Shown: positions 13,608 to 21,778, numbered from the stretch's first letter. The stretch: DNA of 22,342 nt from a bacterium (GCA_021779205.1 JAJYBE010000012.1:1-22342); one strand, 5' to 3'. Notes: generated by a model not told the origin, from the sequence alone. Program-made: numbers and translations.

Positions 13608-14948
13608 ATGAAAAAAGAAAATATTTTTATCAGGGAAGCTGTAAGAAGTGATTTCGAATGGGTTGCTAGTTTGATGCATGATTACTTAGAGCCTTATTAT
13701 GGTGGAGATCATCATGCACATGCTAAGCGTATTTTCAATGCTCATATTGCCGGAGGATATGACAGTGTTGGATTTTTTTCTTTTGAACAAAAAATGTTTA
13801 TCATTGAAGTTGATGGTATGCGAGCGGGCATGTTGCATTTGGTTGGAAAGAGACAATCAACGTATAAAATTAGTCCGCTTATTATATTATCAGGATTTCA
13901 AAATAAGCTTGGTCTTGGAAGCAGACTTCTCGGTTATGCGAAAAATTACGCTCGGAATAGTAATGCTCGTCAATTGTATTGCACTGTTGCAGAAAAAAAT
14001 ATTTCTGCGATGCAATTTTTTTTGCGAAAAGGATTTATTCAAGCTGGAAGTTCAGATAGTCACTACAAGAATGGCATAACTGAAACAATGCTCTATAAGC
14101 CTCTGTATGAAATAAGCAAAGTTGAGTCATTGGAAAAAGTGCATGTTTCTGTTTTGCCACTCAATGAAGTTAAGGATGAGTTGAAAAAAGAGGTAGCACA
14201 ACTCTTGCTTGAAAAATTACCAAAATCATTTGAAGGCATAACTAATGAGTGGGTAAAAGCGCTTTTTAGTGGGCATGAGAGAAGGAATATGGTGGATATA
14301 AATGTTAAATACAAGCTTATCTTCATTGCTCTTGATAGCATCGGGCACGTTATTGGTGTGGCTGGTGCAACTCCAAAGAAAGGTAATCCAATTAAGATTA
14401 TGCCATTTATTGCTGCTAACGGCGTTGCATTTGAAGCTTTGCTAATTGATATATCATATCAATTGGTCCCGTATGGTCATAAGATGTACGTTCATATCAA
14501 TCCAAGCGTTGATGAGGTGATTTCCTTGCAACGTCTTGGGTGGAAGATTGATGCGGTTATGCCAAATGCTTATTATCCAGGTATAACTACCCAACAATGG
14601 AGTCTTAATATAGGAGAAAACATCATGAGAAGCATAAGAATAAAGCAAAGGTTTTTTGATTTAATTAAATTAGGAAAAAAGACTCTTGAAGTACGTGTGG
14701 GATATGATTCTATTAATCGAATCAAAAATGGAGAAATTATTAACTTAATGACTCATGCCTCAAGCCTTAATGTGAAAGTTGGAGCAATTAGGCGCTATAA
14801 CAGTTTTTCTGAAATGCTTACAAAAGAAGCATTCAACAAGATTGCTCCAGATATTTCATCACAAAAAGAGCTTCTTAATCTGCTTAAGAAAATTTATCCT
14901 CCCAACAAGGAAAAGCTAGGCGTTGTGGTTCTTGAGTTTGTCAAATAA
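13608..14948 (+). CDS. Fusion of a GNAT acetyltransferase, a second GNAT-like domain and an ASCH domain
   Basis: The 446-residue protein has three parts. Residues 1-165 are a GNAT N-acetyltransferase: IREAVRSDFEWVA, strand KISPLIIL, acetyl-CoA loop FQNKLGLGSRLL (97-108) and NISAMQFFLRKGF (131-143). Residues ~180-335 look like a degenerate GNAT: GHVIGVAGA and MYVHINPSVDEVISLQRLGWK fit the fold, but no acetyl-CoA loop is seen. Residues 340-446 are an ASCH domain: LGKKTLEVR (355-363), NGEIINLM, RRYNSFSEML, KKIYPPNKEKLGVVVLEF. ASCH proteins bind RNA or nucleotides, and the ASCH enzyme YqfB hydrolyses N4-acetylcytidine. GNAT enzymes transfer acetyl groups to amines. An acetyl-nucleoside or RNA substrate is therefore a reasonable guess, nothing more. 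Strong SD and structured leader; an internal SD precedes Met340. Confidence 0.75.
   Translation: MKKENIFIREAVRSDFEWVASLMHDYLEPYYGGDHHAHAKRIFNAHIAGGYDSVGFFSFEQKMFIIEVDGMRAGMLHLVGKRQSTYKISPLIILSGFQNKLGLGSRLLGYAKNYARNSNARQLYCTVAEKNISAMQFFLRKGFIQAGSSDSHYKNGITETMLYKPLYEISKVESLEKVHVSVLPLNEVKDELKKEVAQLLLEKLPKSFEGITNEWVKALFSGHERRNMVDINVKYKLIFIALDSIGHVIGVAGATPKKGNPIKIMPFIAANGVAFEALLIDISYQLVPYGHKMYVHINPSVDEVISLQRLGWKIDAVMPNAYYPGITTQQWSLNIGENIMRSIRIKQRFFDLIKLGKKTLEVRVGYDSINRIKNGEIINLMTHASSLNVKVGAIRRYNSFSEMLTKEAFNKIAPDISSQKELLNLLKKIYPPNKEKLGVVVLEFVK
14612..14627 (+). promoter_or_regulatory. Internal SD and ATG in front of the ASCH domain
   Basis: AGGAG (14612-14616) lies 8 nt before ATG 14625-14627 (Met340), exactly at the ASCH domain border. 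Initiation here would give a 107-residue single-domain ASCH protein (14625-14948), the usual size for the family. It may be real dual output or a trace of a recent gene fusion. Confidence 0.5.
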
Positions 14949-14972
14949 ATCAAGCCAACCAACCAATAAGCC

Positions 14973-15010
14973 AAGAGTTTAGGTAGTTATTATTCTACCC
15001 AAACTCTTTT
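14973..15010. terminator. Bidirectional terminator between the two ASCH genes
   Basis: AAGAGTTT-A-GGTAG (14973-14986) pairs with CTACC-C-AAACTCTT (14995-15008), with one mismatch and an 8-nt loop, then more T. It serves the plus-strand GNAT-ASCH gene. The minus-strand ASCH gene's stop (14979-14981) lies inside the left arm. Confidence 0.85.
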
Positions 15011-15353
15011 TTGTTTTGTATATTTCTATTCTTATCCCCACAACCCCGTATTTAATTTGTTCTACTGGTGAATAAAAGCAGTTGATTTCTTTTAGCAAGG
15101 ATTTTTTGGATGATCCACCGAAATATCGAGTTGGGAAATCAGAAAATAAATCTTCAAAAGAATTATATCTATATAGAGCACGAACCTTTGCTTTTGTAAT
15201 TTTGGTGGAATTATCCTTTTGTGAAAAATGTATTGTGTCGCCGATTTTTATTGATCGGCGTTTTTTGTCGAAAAGTCGAGATTCTATGATTTTTTTTCCG
15301 GCAGATATTTTGTTAAATGGTTTTTGATTCAGTTTCATTTTATGAATAGGCAT
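14979..15353 (-). CDS. Single-domain ASCH protein
   Basis: The 124-residue protein is an ASCH-domain protein of a different branch from the fused one. The signature is at residues 18-26 (AGKKIIESR), followed by FDKKRRSIKIGDTIHF (28-43), the strand KVRALYRYNSFEDLF (56-70), and the closing YSPVEQIKYGVVGIRIE (94-110). ASCH domains form a PUA-like beta barrel and bind RNA or act on modified nucleosides. Met1 (15353) is used; Met6 at 15338 is an alternative and neither has an SD. The last ~10 residues (KKSLGRIITT) run into the terminator hairpin. It converges on the GNAT-ASCH gene, so two ASCH domains sit within 0.8 kb. Confidence 0.8.
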   Translation of the reverse strand: MPIHKMKLNQKPFNKISAGKKIIESRLFDKKRRSIKIGDTIHFSQKDNSTKITKAKVRALYRYNSFEDLFSDFPTRYFGGSSKKSLLKEINCFYSPVEQIKYGVVGIRIEIYKTKKSLGRIITT

Positions 15354-15389
15354 AATTTAGGGTTTATTTTTAATTAAGTTTCTATTAGT

Positions 15390-15418
15390 AAAATAACACG
15401 CAAACAGTCTTTTGCCAA
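15390..15418 (-). promoter_or_regulatory. Promoter of the minus-strand ASCH gene
   Basis: On the minus strand TTGGCA (15418-15413), 17 nt, TATTTT (15395-15390). A start near 15383 gives a ~30-nt leader to ATG 15353. Confidence 0.5.
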
Positions 15419-15442
15419 GAAATTTGGCTCTGTAATAAATAG

Positions 15443-15742
15443 AGTGATGCCCTCTATCCAATAGCTTTGAAATATACGTCTAAGGGTGGAGTGAAGATGA
15501 AAATTTCCGAGGACGACAAAAATGTTTTGGTGGCGATAATTGACACTGGCATTGGTGTTCCCGCCGAAGAAATGCCCTATCTTTTTCCCAAATTCTCTCG
15601 AGGCAAAGACATCAATCGTTTGAACGCCGGAGACACAGGACTGGGTCTTCACGTGGCTCGAAAGGTCATGGAAGCTGTGGGTGGTCGCATCTGGGTAGAA
15701 TCCGCCGGACTTATACAACACATTGATTTTATTTCGTTTTAA
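15443..15742 (+). pseudogene. Fragment of a sensor histidine kinase (ATPase domain)
   Basis: The frame reads IALKYTSKGGVKMKIS, IIDTGIGVPAEE (G1 box), LFPKFSRG (F box), GDTGLGLHVARKVMEAVGG (G2 box) and IWVESAG. This is the second half of a HATPase_c domain. An in-frame stop at 15440-15442 blocks the upstream side. The N-box, normally DNAIKYT, reads PIALKYT and lacks its Asn. After IWVESAG the sequence leaves the family pattern (expected GxGSTF) and runs 12 codons to TAA at 15740-15742. No dimerisation domain, phosphorylatable His or sensor is left, so it cannot work as a kinase. A short start at TTG 15467 (91 residues) has no SD. Confidence 0.75.
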
Positions 15743-15751
15743 GGTTATACT
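15723..15751 (+). promoter_or_regulatory. Promoter of the argS-tyrS-secA operon, implying a leaderless mRNA
   Basis: TTGATT (15723-15728), 17 nt, TATACT (15746-15751). The -10 ends 8 nt before ATG 15760, so the message would start at the ATG. The -35 lies inside the last codons of the kinase fragment. Confidence 0.7.
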
Positions 15752-15759
15752 GCTTGCAT

Positions 15760-17346
15760 ATGCGCGAAATAATTTTTCAAAAATTAGTGAAACTGCTTAA
15801 GCGAAAGTTTTCTTTCGTTTCATTTTCCGATGAGGAAATCGAAGTTATTTATCCCCCGGATGCATTTGGTGATTATTCAACCAATTTAGCACTAAAAATG
15901 GCGCGAAAAATAGGAAAAAATCCACGAGAAATAGCCTTGGAGCTGAAAAATGAATTGGAAAAAGAGGATATTGAAAAAAAAATCTTTGCCAAAATAACAG
16001 TGGAGGGGGCGGGTTTTCTTAACTTTTATTTGTCAAGCGACTCTGTTGCTGAAATAATCAGAAAGATAAAAGCGGAAAAGAACGATTATGGAAATTCAAA
16101 TTTAGGCAAAGGACGCAAAATTCACCTCGATTTTGTCAGTGCTAATCCTACGGGGCCGATTCACTTGGGGAATGGTCGGGGCGGTCCCTTAGGGGATGTT
16201 TTAGCTAATATCTTTGAAAAGGTTGGGTTTTTTGTTTGGCGGGAATTTTATGTTAATGATTTTGGCAATCAAGTTAAGGTTTTGGGACATTCCATTTTGA
16301 AAGATGCTAAAGCGCAATATCGCGGTGAATATATCGATGAACTGGCGCAAAAAAATACGCAAACCGATCCATTTTTAGCGGGCAGGGAGGCAACAAAAAC
16401 AATTTTGCAAGAAATGATTGTTCCGGCAATGGAAAAAATTGGAATAAATTTTGATCAATATTTTTTAGAAAGCTCGTTGCATGAAAGTGGAGAAGTTGAA
16501 AAAACATTTGCCTTATTAAAAAAGAAAGGTTTATCTTATGAAAAAGATTTAGCGCTTTGGTTTCGCGCATCTCAATTTGGTGATGAAAAAGATCGGGTGA
16601 TTAGGAAATCAACCGGAGAGATTACTTATTTTGGTGGAGATATTGCATATCATCTGAATAAATTGATGAAAAGGAATTTTGATTTGGCGATGGATATTTG
16701 GGGCGCGGATCATCATGGTGATGTGGCGCGAATAAAAGGCGCGATGAAAGCGCTTGGTTATGAAAATAAGGTGAATATATTATTGACGCAAAATTTAACG
16801 GTGATAAAAAATGGCGAGGAGTTTAAAATGTCTAAACGTAAAGGACAATATATCAGCTTGGATGATTTAATTTCAGAAGTCGGATGTGATGCTGTGCGCT
16901 TTATTTTTCTTACTTATTCCGCTGATTCGCCAATGATTTTCGATATTGATTTGGCAAAAGAAACATCAAATAAAAATCCGGTATATTATGTTAAATATGC
17001 ATATGCGAGAATTTGTGGAATTCTGGAAAAAACAGAAAATCAAAATATTGATATCGAAAAAGCGGATTTTGAAAAAATGAACAATGAAAAAGAGCGTGAA
17101 TTAGCAAGACATTTGATGCGTTTTCCCGATTTGGTTTCAGAAGTGGCGCAAAATTACGAAGTGCATAAATTAACAAATTACGCTTTGAAATTAGCTGACA
17201 AATTCCACAGTTTTTATCATGCTTGTCGTATTTTGGACGAAGAGGAGTCTTTAGCGGCGGCAAGAAAAGAGTTGGTTTTCGCGACAAAAATTGTTTTGGC
17301 GGAAACGCTTAGGCTTTTGGGCATTGAAGCTCCGGAAAAAATGTGA
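15760..17346 (+). CDS. argS: Arginyl-tRNA synthetase
   Basis: The 528-residue class I synthetase charges tRNA-Arg. The N-terminal Add-1 domain (residues 1-110) includes DAFGDYSTNLALKMA. The HIGH-type motif is HLGN (135-138) in SANPTGPIHLGNGRGG, and the KMSKS-type motif is KMSKR (356-360). WGADHHGDVARIKGA is the usual linking block. The C-terminal helical domain ends with an anticodon-binding region (DKFHSFYHACRIL). The length is slightly short for ArgS (~550-580). The start is ATG 15760 rather than TTG 15754, because the -10 box leaves no room for a leader. It heads an operon with tyrS 38 nt downstream. Confidence 0.96.
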   Translation: MREIIFQKLVKLLKRKFSFVSFSDEEIEVIYPPDAFGDYSTNLALKMARKIGKNPREIALELKNELEKEDIEKKIFAKITVEGAGFLNFYLSSDSVAEIIRKIKAEKNDYGNSNLGKGRKIHLDFVSANPTGPIHLGNGRGGPLGDVLANIFEKVGFFVWREFYVNDFGNQVKVLGHSILKDAKAQYRGEYIDELAQKNTQTDPFLAGREATKTILQEMIVPAMEKIGINFDQYFLESSLHESGEVEKTFALLKKKGLSYEKDLALWFRASQFGDEKDRVIRKSTGEITYFGGDIAYHLNKLMKRNFDLAMDIWGADHHGDVARIKGAMKALGYENKVNILLTQNLTVIKNGEEFKMSKRKGQYISLDDLISEVGCDAVRFIFLTYSADSPMIFDIDLAKETSNKNPVYYVKYAYARICGILEKTENQNIDIEKADFEKMNNEKERELARHLMRFPDLVSEVAQNYEVHKLTNYALKLADKFHSFYHACRILDEEESLAAARKELVFATKIVLAETLRLLGIEAPEKM

Positions 17347-17384
17347 ATTTGATAATAAGATTTAATAATAAGTGAAAAGAACAT

Positions 17385-18599
17385 ATGCCAAAAATATTAA
17401 AAGATAAAAAACTAATTGATGAGTTTTTGAATCGTGGCGTGGAAGCGATTTATCCATCAAAAGAGGCTTTTCGTAAAAAACTGATGTCGGGAAAACGTTT
17501 GAAAATTTATGAGGGTTTTGATCCGACTGGGCCGCATTTGCATGTGGGGCATGCTATGGGTATTCGCGCTTTGAGTATTTTGCAAAAATTAGGGCATGAA
17601 GTGATTTTTCTTGTTGGAGATTATACTGCCAAAATTGGCGATCCCGACAAGGATACCACTAGAAAAATGCTCACTGATGAAGAGATTGAAAATAATATGT
17701 CCAGCTGGAAGCAGCAAGCAGGGCAATTAATTGATTTTGGCGGAAAAAATCCGGTACGTTTTGAGCGAAACTATAAATGGCTTTCTAAGTTGAAGTTGAA
17801 TGATTTGATTAAATTAATGTCAAATATTACGGTGCAACGAATGCTTGAGCGCGATATGTTTGAACGTCGAATAAAAGAGGGCGATCCAATTCGTCTGCAT
17901 GAATTTATCTATCCTTTGATGCAAGGTTATGATGGTGTAGCGATGGAGGTGGATATGGAAATTGGAGGAACCGATCAGACATTCAATATGTTAGTTGGGC
18001 GAGATTTGATTGAGAGCTATCTAGGCAAGGAAAAATTTGTTCGAACCAATAAAATGATGGACGCTCCGGACGGACGCACAATGAGTAAAACTAAAGGCAA
18101 TGGAATTAATCTGGCGGATAGCCCGGAAGAAATTTTTGGTAAGGCTATGTCATATTCCGATGGGCACATTTTGCCAGGCTTTGAATTATTAACCGCTGTG
18201 CCAATGGAAGAAATCGAAAAAATGAAATTAGCAATGGAAAAAGGCGAAAATCCAATGATTTTTAAGAAAAAAATGGCATATGAAATTGTGAGGATTATTA
18301 AAGGTGAAAAGGCGGCCGAAAAATCGCAGGAATATTTCGAACAAGTTATCTCTAAAAAAGAACTGCCGAAAGATATTTCTGAAATTAAAGTTTTTGTCGG
18401 AGAGCTTTTTATCGATGCGCTTGTAAAAAATGAATTGGCAAATAGCAAGGCTGACGCAAGGCGCAAGATTGATCAAGGTGGAATAAAAATAGATAATGAG
18501 ATGATGCATAATTGGCAATTGAAGTTTGACGAGAATTTTTCCGGAAAAATTATCAAAGTTGGAAAAAGGGAATTTAGAAGAATTAAAATCATTAAATAA
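17385..18599 (+). CDS. tyrS: Tyrosyl-tRNA synthetase
   Basis: The 404-residue class I synthetase charges tRNA-Tyr. The HIGH motif is HVGH (53-56) in GFDPTGPHLHVGHAMG. The tyrosine/ATP pocket shows EVDMEIGGTDQTFNMLVGRDL, and the KMSKS loop is MSKTKGN (233-239). The C-terminus is an S4-like RNA-binding domain (VKNELANSKADARRKIDQGGIKID). The length and the MSKTKGN form fit the TyrRS type found in many bacteria beside the E. coli type. The weak upstream AAAAG is not a convincing SD. It lies 10 nt before secA. Confidence 0.96.
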   Translation: MPKILKDKKLIDEFLNRGVEAIYPSKEAFRKKLMSGKRLKIYEGFDPTGPHLHVGHAMGIRALSILQKLGHEVIFLVGDYTAKIGDPDKDTTRKMLTDEEIENNMSSWKQQAGQLIDFGGKNPVRFERNYKWLSKLKLNDLIKLMSNITVQRMLERDMFERRIKEGDPIRLHEFIYPLMQGYDGVAMEVDMEIGGTDQTFNMLVGRDLIESYLGKEKFVRTNKMMDAPDGRTMSKTKGNGINLADSPEEIFGKAMSYSDGHILPGFELLTAVPMEEIEKMKLAMEKGENPMIFKKKMAYEIVRIIKGEKAAEKSQEYFEQVISKKELPKDISEIKVFVGELFIDALVKNELANSKADARRKIDQGGIKIDNEMMHNWQLKFDENFSGKIIKVGKREFRRIKIIK

Positions 18600-18609
18600 A
18601 AAAACAGTT

Positions 18610-21246
18610 ATGTCAATATTGAAAAAAATATTCGGTTCCAATGAGCGGGAGCTTGGAAAATTAAAACCGCTTGTTGAAAAAATTAATACTTGGGAAGATC
18701 GGATGATAAAGTTATCTGATGGGGAATTAAGCGGAAAAACAATCGAGTTTAAAAAAAGAATTGCAAATGGCGAAACATTGGACGAACTTTTGCCGGAGGC
18801 TTTTGCTGTTATGCGCGAAGCGGTAAAAAGAGTCGATAATAAAAGACTTTTTGATGTGCAAATGCTAGGCGGGATTGCTCTTCATCAGGGTAAAATTGCT
18901 GAAATGAAAACCGGTGAGGGAAAAACGCATACTTCGCTTTTGCCAATGTATCTTAATGCGCTAGCTGAAAAAGGTGTGCATCTTGTTACGGTTAATGATT
19001 ATTTGGCTAAGCGTGATTGTAATTGGATGGGAGGAATTTTGCATTTTTTGGGAATTTCAACTGCTTGCATAATTCATGATGCGTCGTATGTTTATCGTTC
19101 AAAGGTTATTGATAGCGATGAAGTGAGTGTGGAGATGGAAAATCTATTACCAATTTCTCGTCGTGAAGCTTATGCGGCGGATATTACTTATGGAACCAAT
19201 AATGAATTCGGCTTTGATTATTTACGAGATAACATGGTGCAATCCCTTTCGGATATGTCACAACGTGAATTGAATTATGTGATTGTGGATGAGGTTGATT
19301 CGATTCTTATCGATGAAGCCAGGACGCCACTTATTATTTCTGCCCCAGACAGTGAATCAACTAAGATGTATGAACAGTTTGCGTTGCTTGTTGCAAAATT
19401 AAAAAAAGAAGAAGACTATACTGTTGAAGAAAAAACCAAAGCGGTTACCATCACAGAAGGTGGCATTGGAAAAATGGAAGCTTGGTTGGGTGTGGGAAAT
19501 ATTTATGAAGTGGGAAAAATAAGTTATGTTCATCATTTGGAACAGGCACTTAAGGCAATGGCGATTTTTCAGTTAGATCGGGATTATGTGGTTAAGGACG
19601 GAGAAGTGATTATTGTTGATGATTTTACCGGACGCTTAATGCCAGGAAGGCGATATAGCGAGGGATTGCATCAGGCGATTGAAGCAAAAGAAAAAGTGCG
19701 AGTGCAAAAAGAATCAAAAACCTTGGCTACGATCACTTTTCAAAATTATTTTCGTATGTATCAAAAAATTTCCGGGATGACAGGAACGGCAATGACATCG
19801 GCAGAAGAATTTTTTAAGGTATATAAAATGGATGTAATTGAAATTCCTACCAATAAAAAAGCAATCCGTAAGGATATTCCCGATGTTGTCTACAAATCGG
19901 AAAAAGGTAAATTTAACGCAATTGTGGAAAAGATAAAAGAAGTAAATGTGGCAGGTCAACCTATTCTTGTCGGTACGGTAGCGGTAGAAAAATCGGAATA
20001 TCTCAGTATGTTGCTCCTAAAATCCGGAGTAAGGCATGAAGTACTAAATGCTAAAAATCATGAAAGAGAGGCGCAAATTATTGCGAAGGCGGGGACAAAA
20101 GGCGCTGTTACCATTGCGACAAATATGGCTGGTCGCGGAACGGACATAAAATTGGGCGAAGGTGTTAGAGAGCTGGGAGGGCTATTTATTCTTGGAACGG
20201 AAAGACATGAAGCGCGGCGCATTGATAATCAGCTTCGCGGTCGTGCCGGACGACAAGGAGACCCTGGTTGCTCTCAGTTTTTCATATCATTGGAAGATGA
20301 ATTGATGCGTCGTTTCGGTGGAGATAATTTGGTTAATCTTATGACAAAATTAGGACTTCCCGAAGATCAACCGATTCAAAATGGTATTATTTCCAGAACA
20401 ATTGAAAATGCGCAATCAAAAATAGAAGGCTTCAATTTTGATATTCGAAAGCATATTTTGGATTATGATGATGTGATGAATAAACAACGAGAAATTATTT
20501 ATAAAAAAAGGAAGTTTATTTTAGAAGCGAATAACCTTAAGTCAGAAATTATGGAAGATATTCGCGATGAAATTGAAGCGCTGGTTTCTTCAAGCATAAC
20601 AGTCGAATATGGAAATCCGGAAAGTAGCAAGATTGTTGAAAATATTAAACAATTATTTTTAATGCCAAACGGAGTAGAAAACAAAATTAAAGAAATTTCC
20701 GGAAATAGTGCCAGAAATGCCGCTGAAATAATTGGGGATTTAACAGAATATTTATTTGGCATTTCCAAGGAAATTTATAATAAAAAAGAGCTTGAACTTG
20801 GCGAGGCAAATATGCGCGTGGCGGAAAGAAATATTTCATTGCAAACAATTGATGTGATGTGGATGGCGCATCTTGACGAAATCGATTATTTGCGAGAAGG
20901 AATTGGTCTTCGCGGCTATGGCCAACGCGATCCATTAGTAGAATATAAACGAGAAGCTTTTTCAATGTTTTCATATCTAATAGGAAATATAAAATCAACA
21001 ATTGTTCGAACAATTTTTCATATCTCAGTAATTTCCGCTCAAATGGAAGAAACAGTTTCTGAGAAAAATTTGAATTTTAGCGGTGCATCAGAAATTGAGC
21101 AGTTTAATTCGGCAAGAGAAATTCAAGATGGCAAAGTGCGCGAAGCGCCAAAACAAACGCCGATAATTAATGCTGATAAAATTGGAAGAAATGATCTTTG
21201 CCCCTGCGGATCAGGAAAGAAGTGGAAGAAGTGTTGTGGGAAGTAG
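18610..21246 (+). CDS. secA: Protein translocase ATPase SecA
   Basis: The 878-residue motor drives proteins through SecYEG. The start is set at 18610 (MSILKKIFGSNEREL), because SecA begins this way and an upstream in-frame start would overlap tyrS by 74 nt. Walker A is MKTGEGKT (99-106), Walker B is DEVDS (227-231), and the second nucleotide-binding domain has GRGTDIKLGEGV and RGRAGRQGDPG. The preprotein-binding and helical wing regions follow. The C-terminus carries the zinc site CPC...CC (Cys864, 866, 875, 876), which in E. coli binds SecB and lipids. A terminator lies 37 nt downstream. Confidence 0.97.
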   Translation: MSILKKIFGSNERELGKLKPLVEKINTWEDRMIKLSDGELSGKTIEFKKRIANGETLDELLPEAFAVMREAVKRVDNKRLFDVQMLGGIALHQGKIAEMKTGEGKTHTSLLPMYLNALAEKGVHLVTVNDYLAKRDCNWMGGILHFLGISTACIIHDASYVYRSKVIDSDEVSVEMENLLPISRREAYAADITYGTNNEFGFDYLRDNMVQSLSDMSQRELNYVIVDEVDSILIDEARTPLIISAPDSESTKMYEQFALLVAKLKKEEDYTVEEKTKAVTITEGGIGKMEAWLGVGNIYEVGKISYVHHLEQALKAMAIFQLDRDYVVKDGEVIIVDDFTGRLMPGRRYSEGLHQAIEAKEKVRVQKESKTLATITFQNYFRMYQKISGMTGTAMTSAEEFFKVYKMDVIEIPTNKKAIRKDIPDVVYKSEKGKFNAIVEKIKEVNVAGQPILVGTVAVEKSEYLSMLLLKSGVRHEVLNAKNHEREAQIIAKAGTKGAVTIATNMAGRGTDIKLGEGVRELGGLFILGTERHEARRIDNQLRGRAGRQGDPGCSQFFISLEDELMRRFGGDNLVNLMTKLGLPEDQPIQNGIISRTIENAQSKIEGFNFDIRKHILDYDDVMNKQREIIYKKRKFILEANNLKSEIMEDIRDEIEALVSSSITVEYGNPESSKIVENIKQLFLMPNGVENKIKEISGNSARNAAEIIGDLTEYLFGISKEIYNKKELELGEANMRVAERNISLQTIDVMWMAHLDEIDYLREGIGLRGYGQRDPLVEYKREAFSMFSYLIGNIKSTIVRTIFHISVISAQMEETVSEKNLNFSGASEIEQFNSAREIQDGKVREAPKQTPIINADKIGRNDLCPCGSGKKWKKCCGK

Positions 21247-21282
21247 GAAACTGAAAAATAAGTTGCTTTGTGCGAAAAAAAT

Positions 21283-21310
21283 AAAACCCAGTCAAAAGGC
21301 TGGGTTTTTT
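21283..21310. terminator. Bidirectional terminator between secA and rplU
   Basis: AAAACCCAG (21283-21291) pairs with CTGGGTTTT (21300-21308), extended by T-G and C-G around an AAAA loop. T runs follow on both strands (GGGTTTTTT on plus; GGGTTTTATTTTTTT on minus). Bases 21311-21433 show only a weak GGAAT/ATTCC hairpin followed by T-rich sequence (~21361-21385) and no gene. Confidence 0.9.
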
Positions 21311-21433
21311 CTAGCAAATTTTTCATTTTTCGCATTAAATAAAGCTCAAGAAACAATCAGTGGAATAGAATTCCTCTTTTTCTTATTTATTTTTTTGTCA
21401 AACTAAATTATTATAAAATGCGATTCGCAAACT

Positions 21434-21742
21434 TTAAGCAATTTTAGTAATTTCCACTTCCGTAAAAATTTGACGATGTCCAAACTTGACATGATATCTT
21501 TTTTTCGCTTTAAACTTTATTCCTGTTACTTTTTCGCCTTGCTCGGTGCGCAAAACTTTTCCCTCCACAATAGCTTCTTTTAGGAATGGCGCACCAACTT
21601 TAACATCATTTTCATCTCCTATAAAAAGTATTTCCGAAAAAACAACCGTATCGCCGATTGCATTTTCAAGTTTTTCAATTTTAATCTTATCTCCCACTTT
21701 TACCGAATATTGTTTTCCGCCAGTTTTAATAATCGCCAACAT
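21434..21742 (-). CDS. rplU: 50S ribosomal protein L21
   Basis: The 102-residue protein is L21, an early 23S rRNA binder. Landmarks are MLAIIKTGGKQYSVKVGDKIKIEKL, a central VFSEILFIGDENDVKVGAPFL, and the C-terminal GIKFKAKKRYHVKFGHRQIFTEVEI with the RNA-binding KKRYHVKFGHRQ segment. The length is standard (~103). In most bacteria rplU is followed by rpmA (L27), often with obg; here the downstream side holds only the secA terminator, so rpmA must lie elsewhere or be missing. It has a strong promoter and a ~30-nt leader without an SD. Confidence 0.96.
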   Translation of the reverse strand: MLAIIKTGGKQYSVKVGDKIKIEKLENAIGDTVVFSEILFIGDENDVKVGAPFLKEAIVEGKVLRTEQGEKVTGIKFKAKKRYHVKFGHRQIFTEVEITKIA

Positions 21743-21778
21743 ATTTTTTTACTATTTTAGTTAAACTCAACTTTTGTA

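Noticed and set aside
15374..15721. 115-codon minus-strand frame
   Set aside because: It is antisense to the histidine-kinase fragment, which carries the G1, F and G2 boxes on the plus strand.
18526..18609. Longer N-terminus for SecA
   Set aside because: It would overlap tyrS by 74 nt, and SecA proteins normally begin at the MSILKKIFG position used here.
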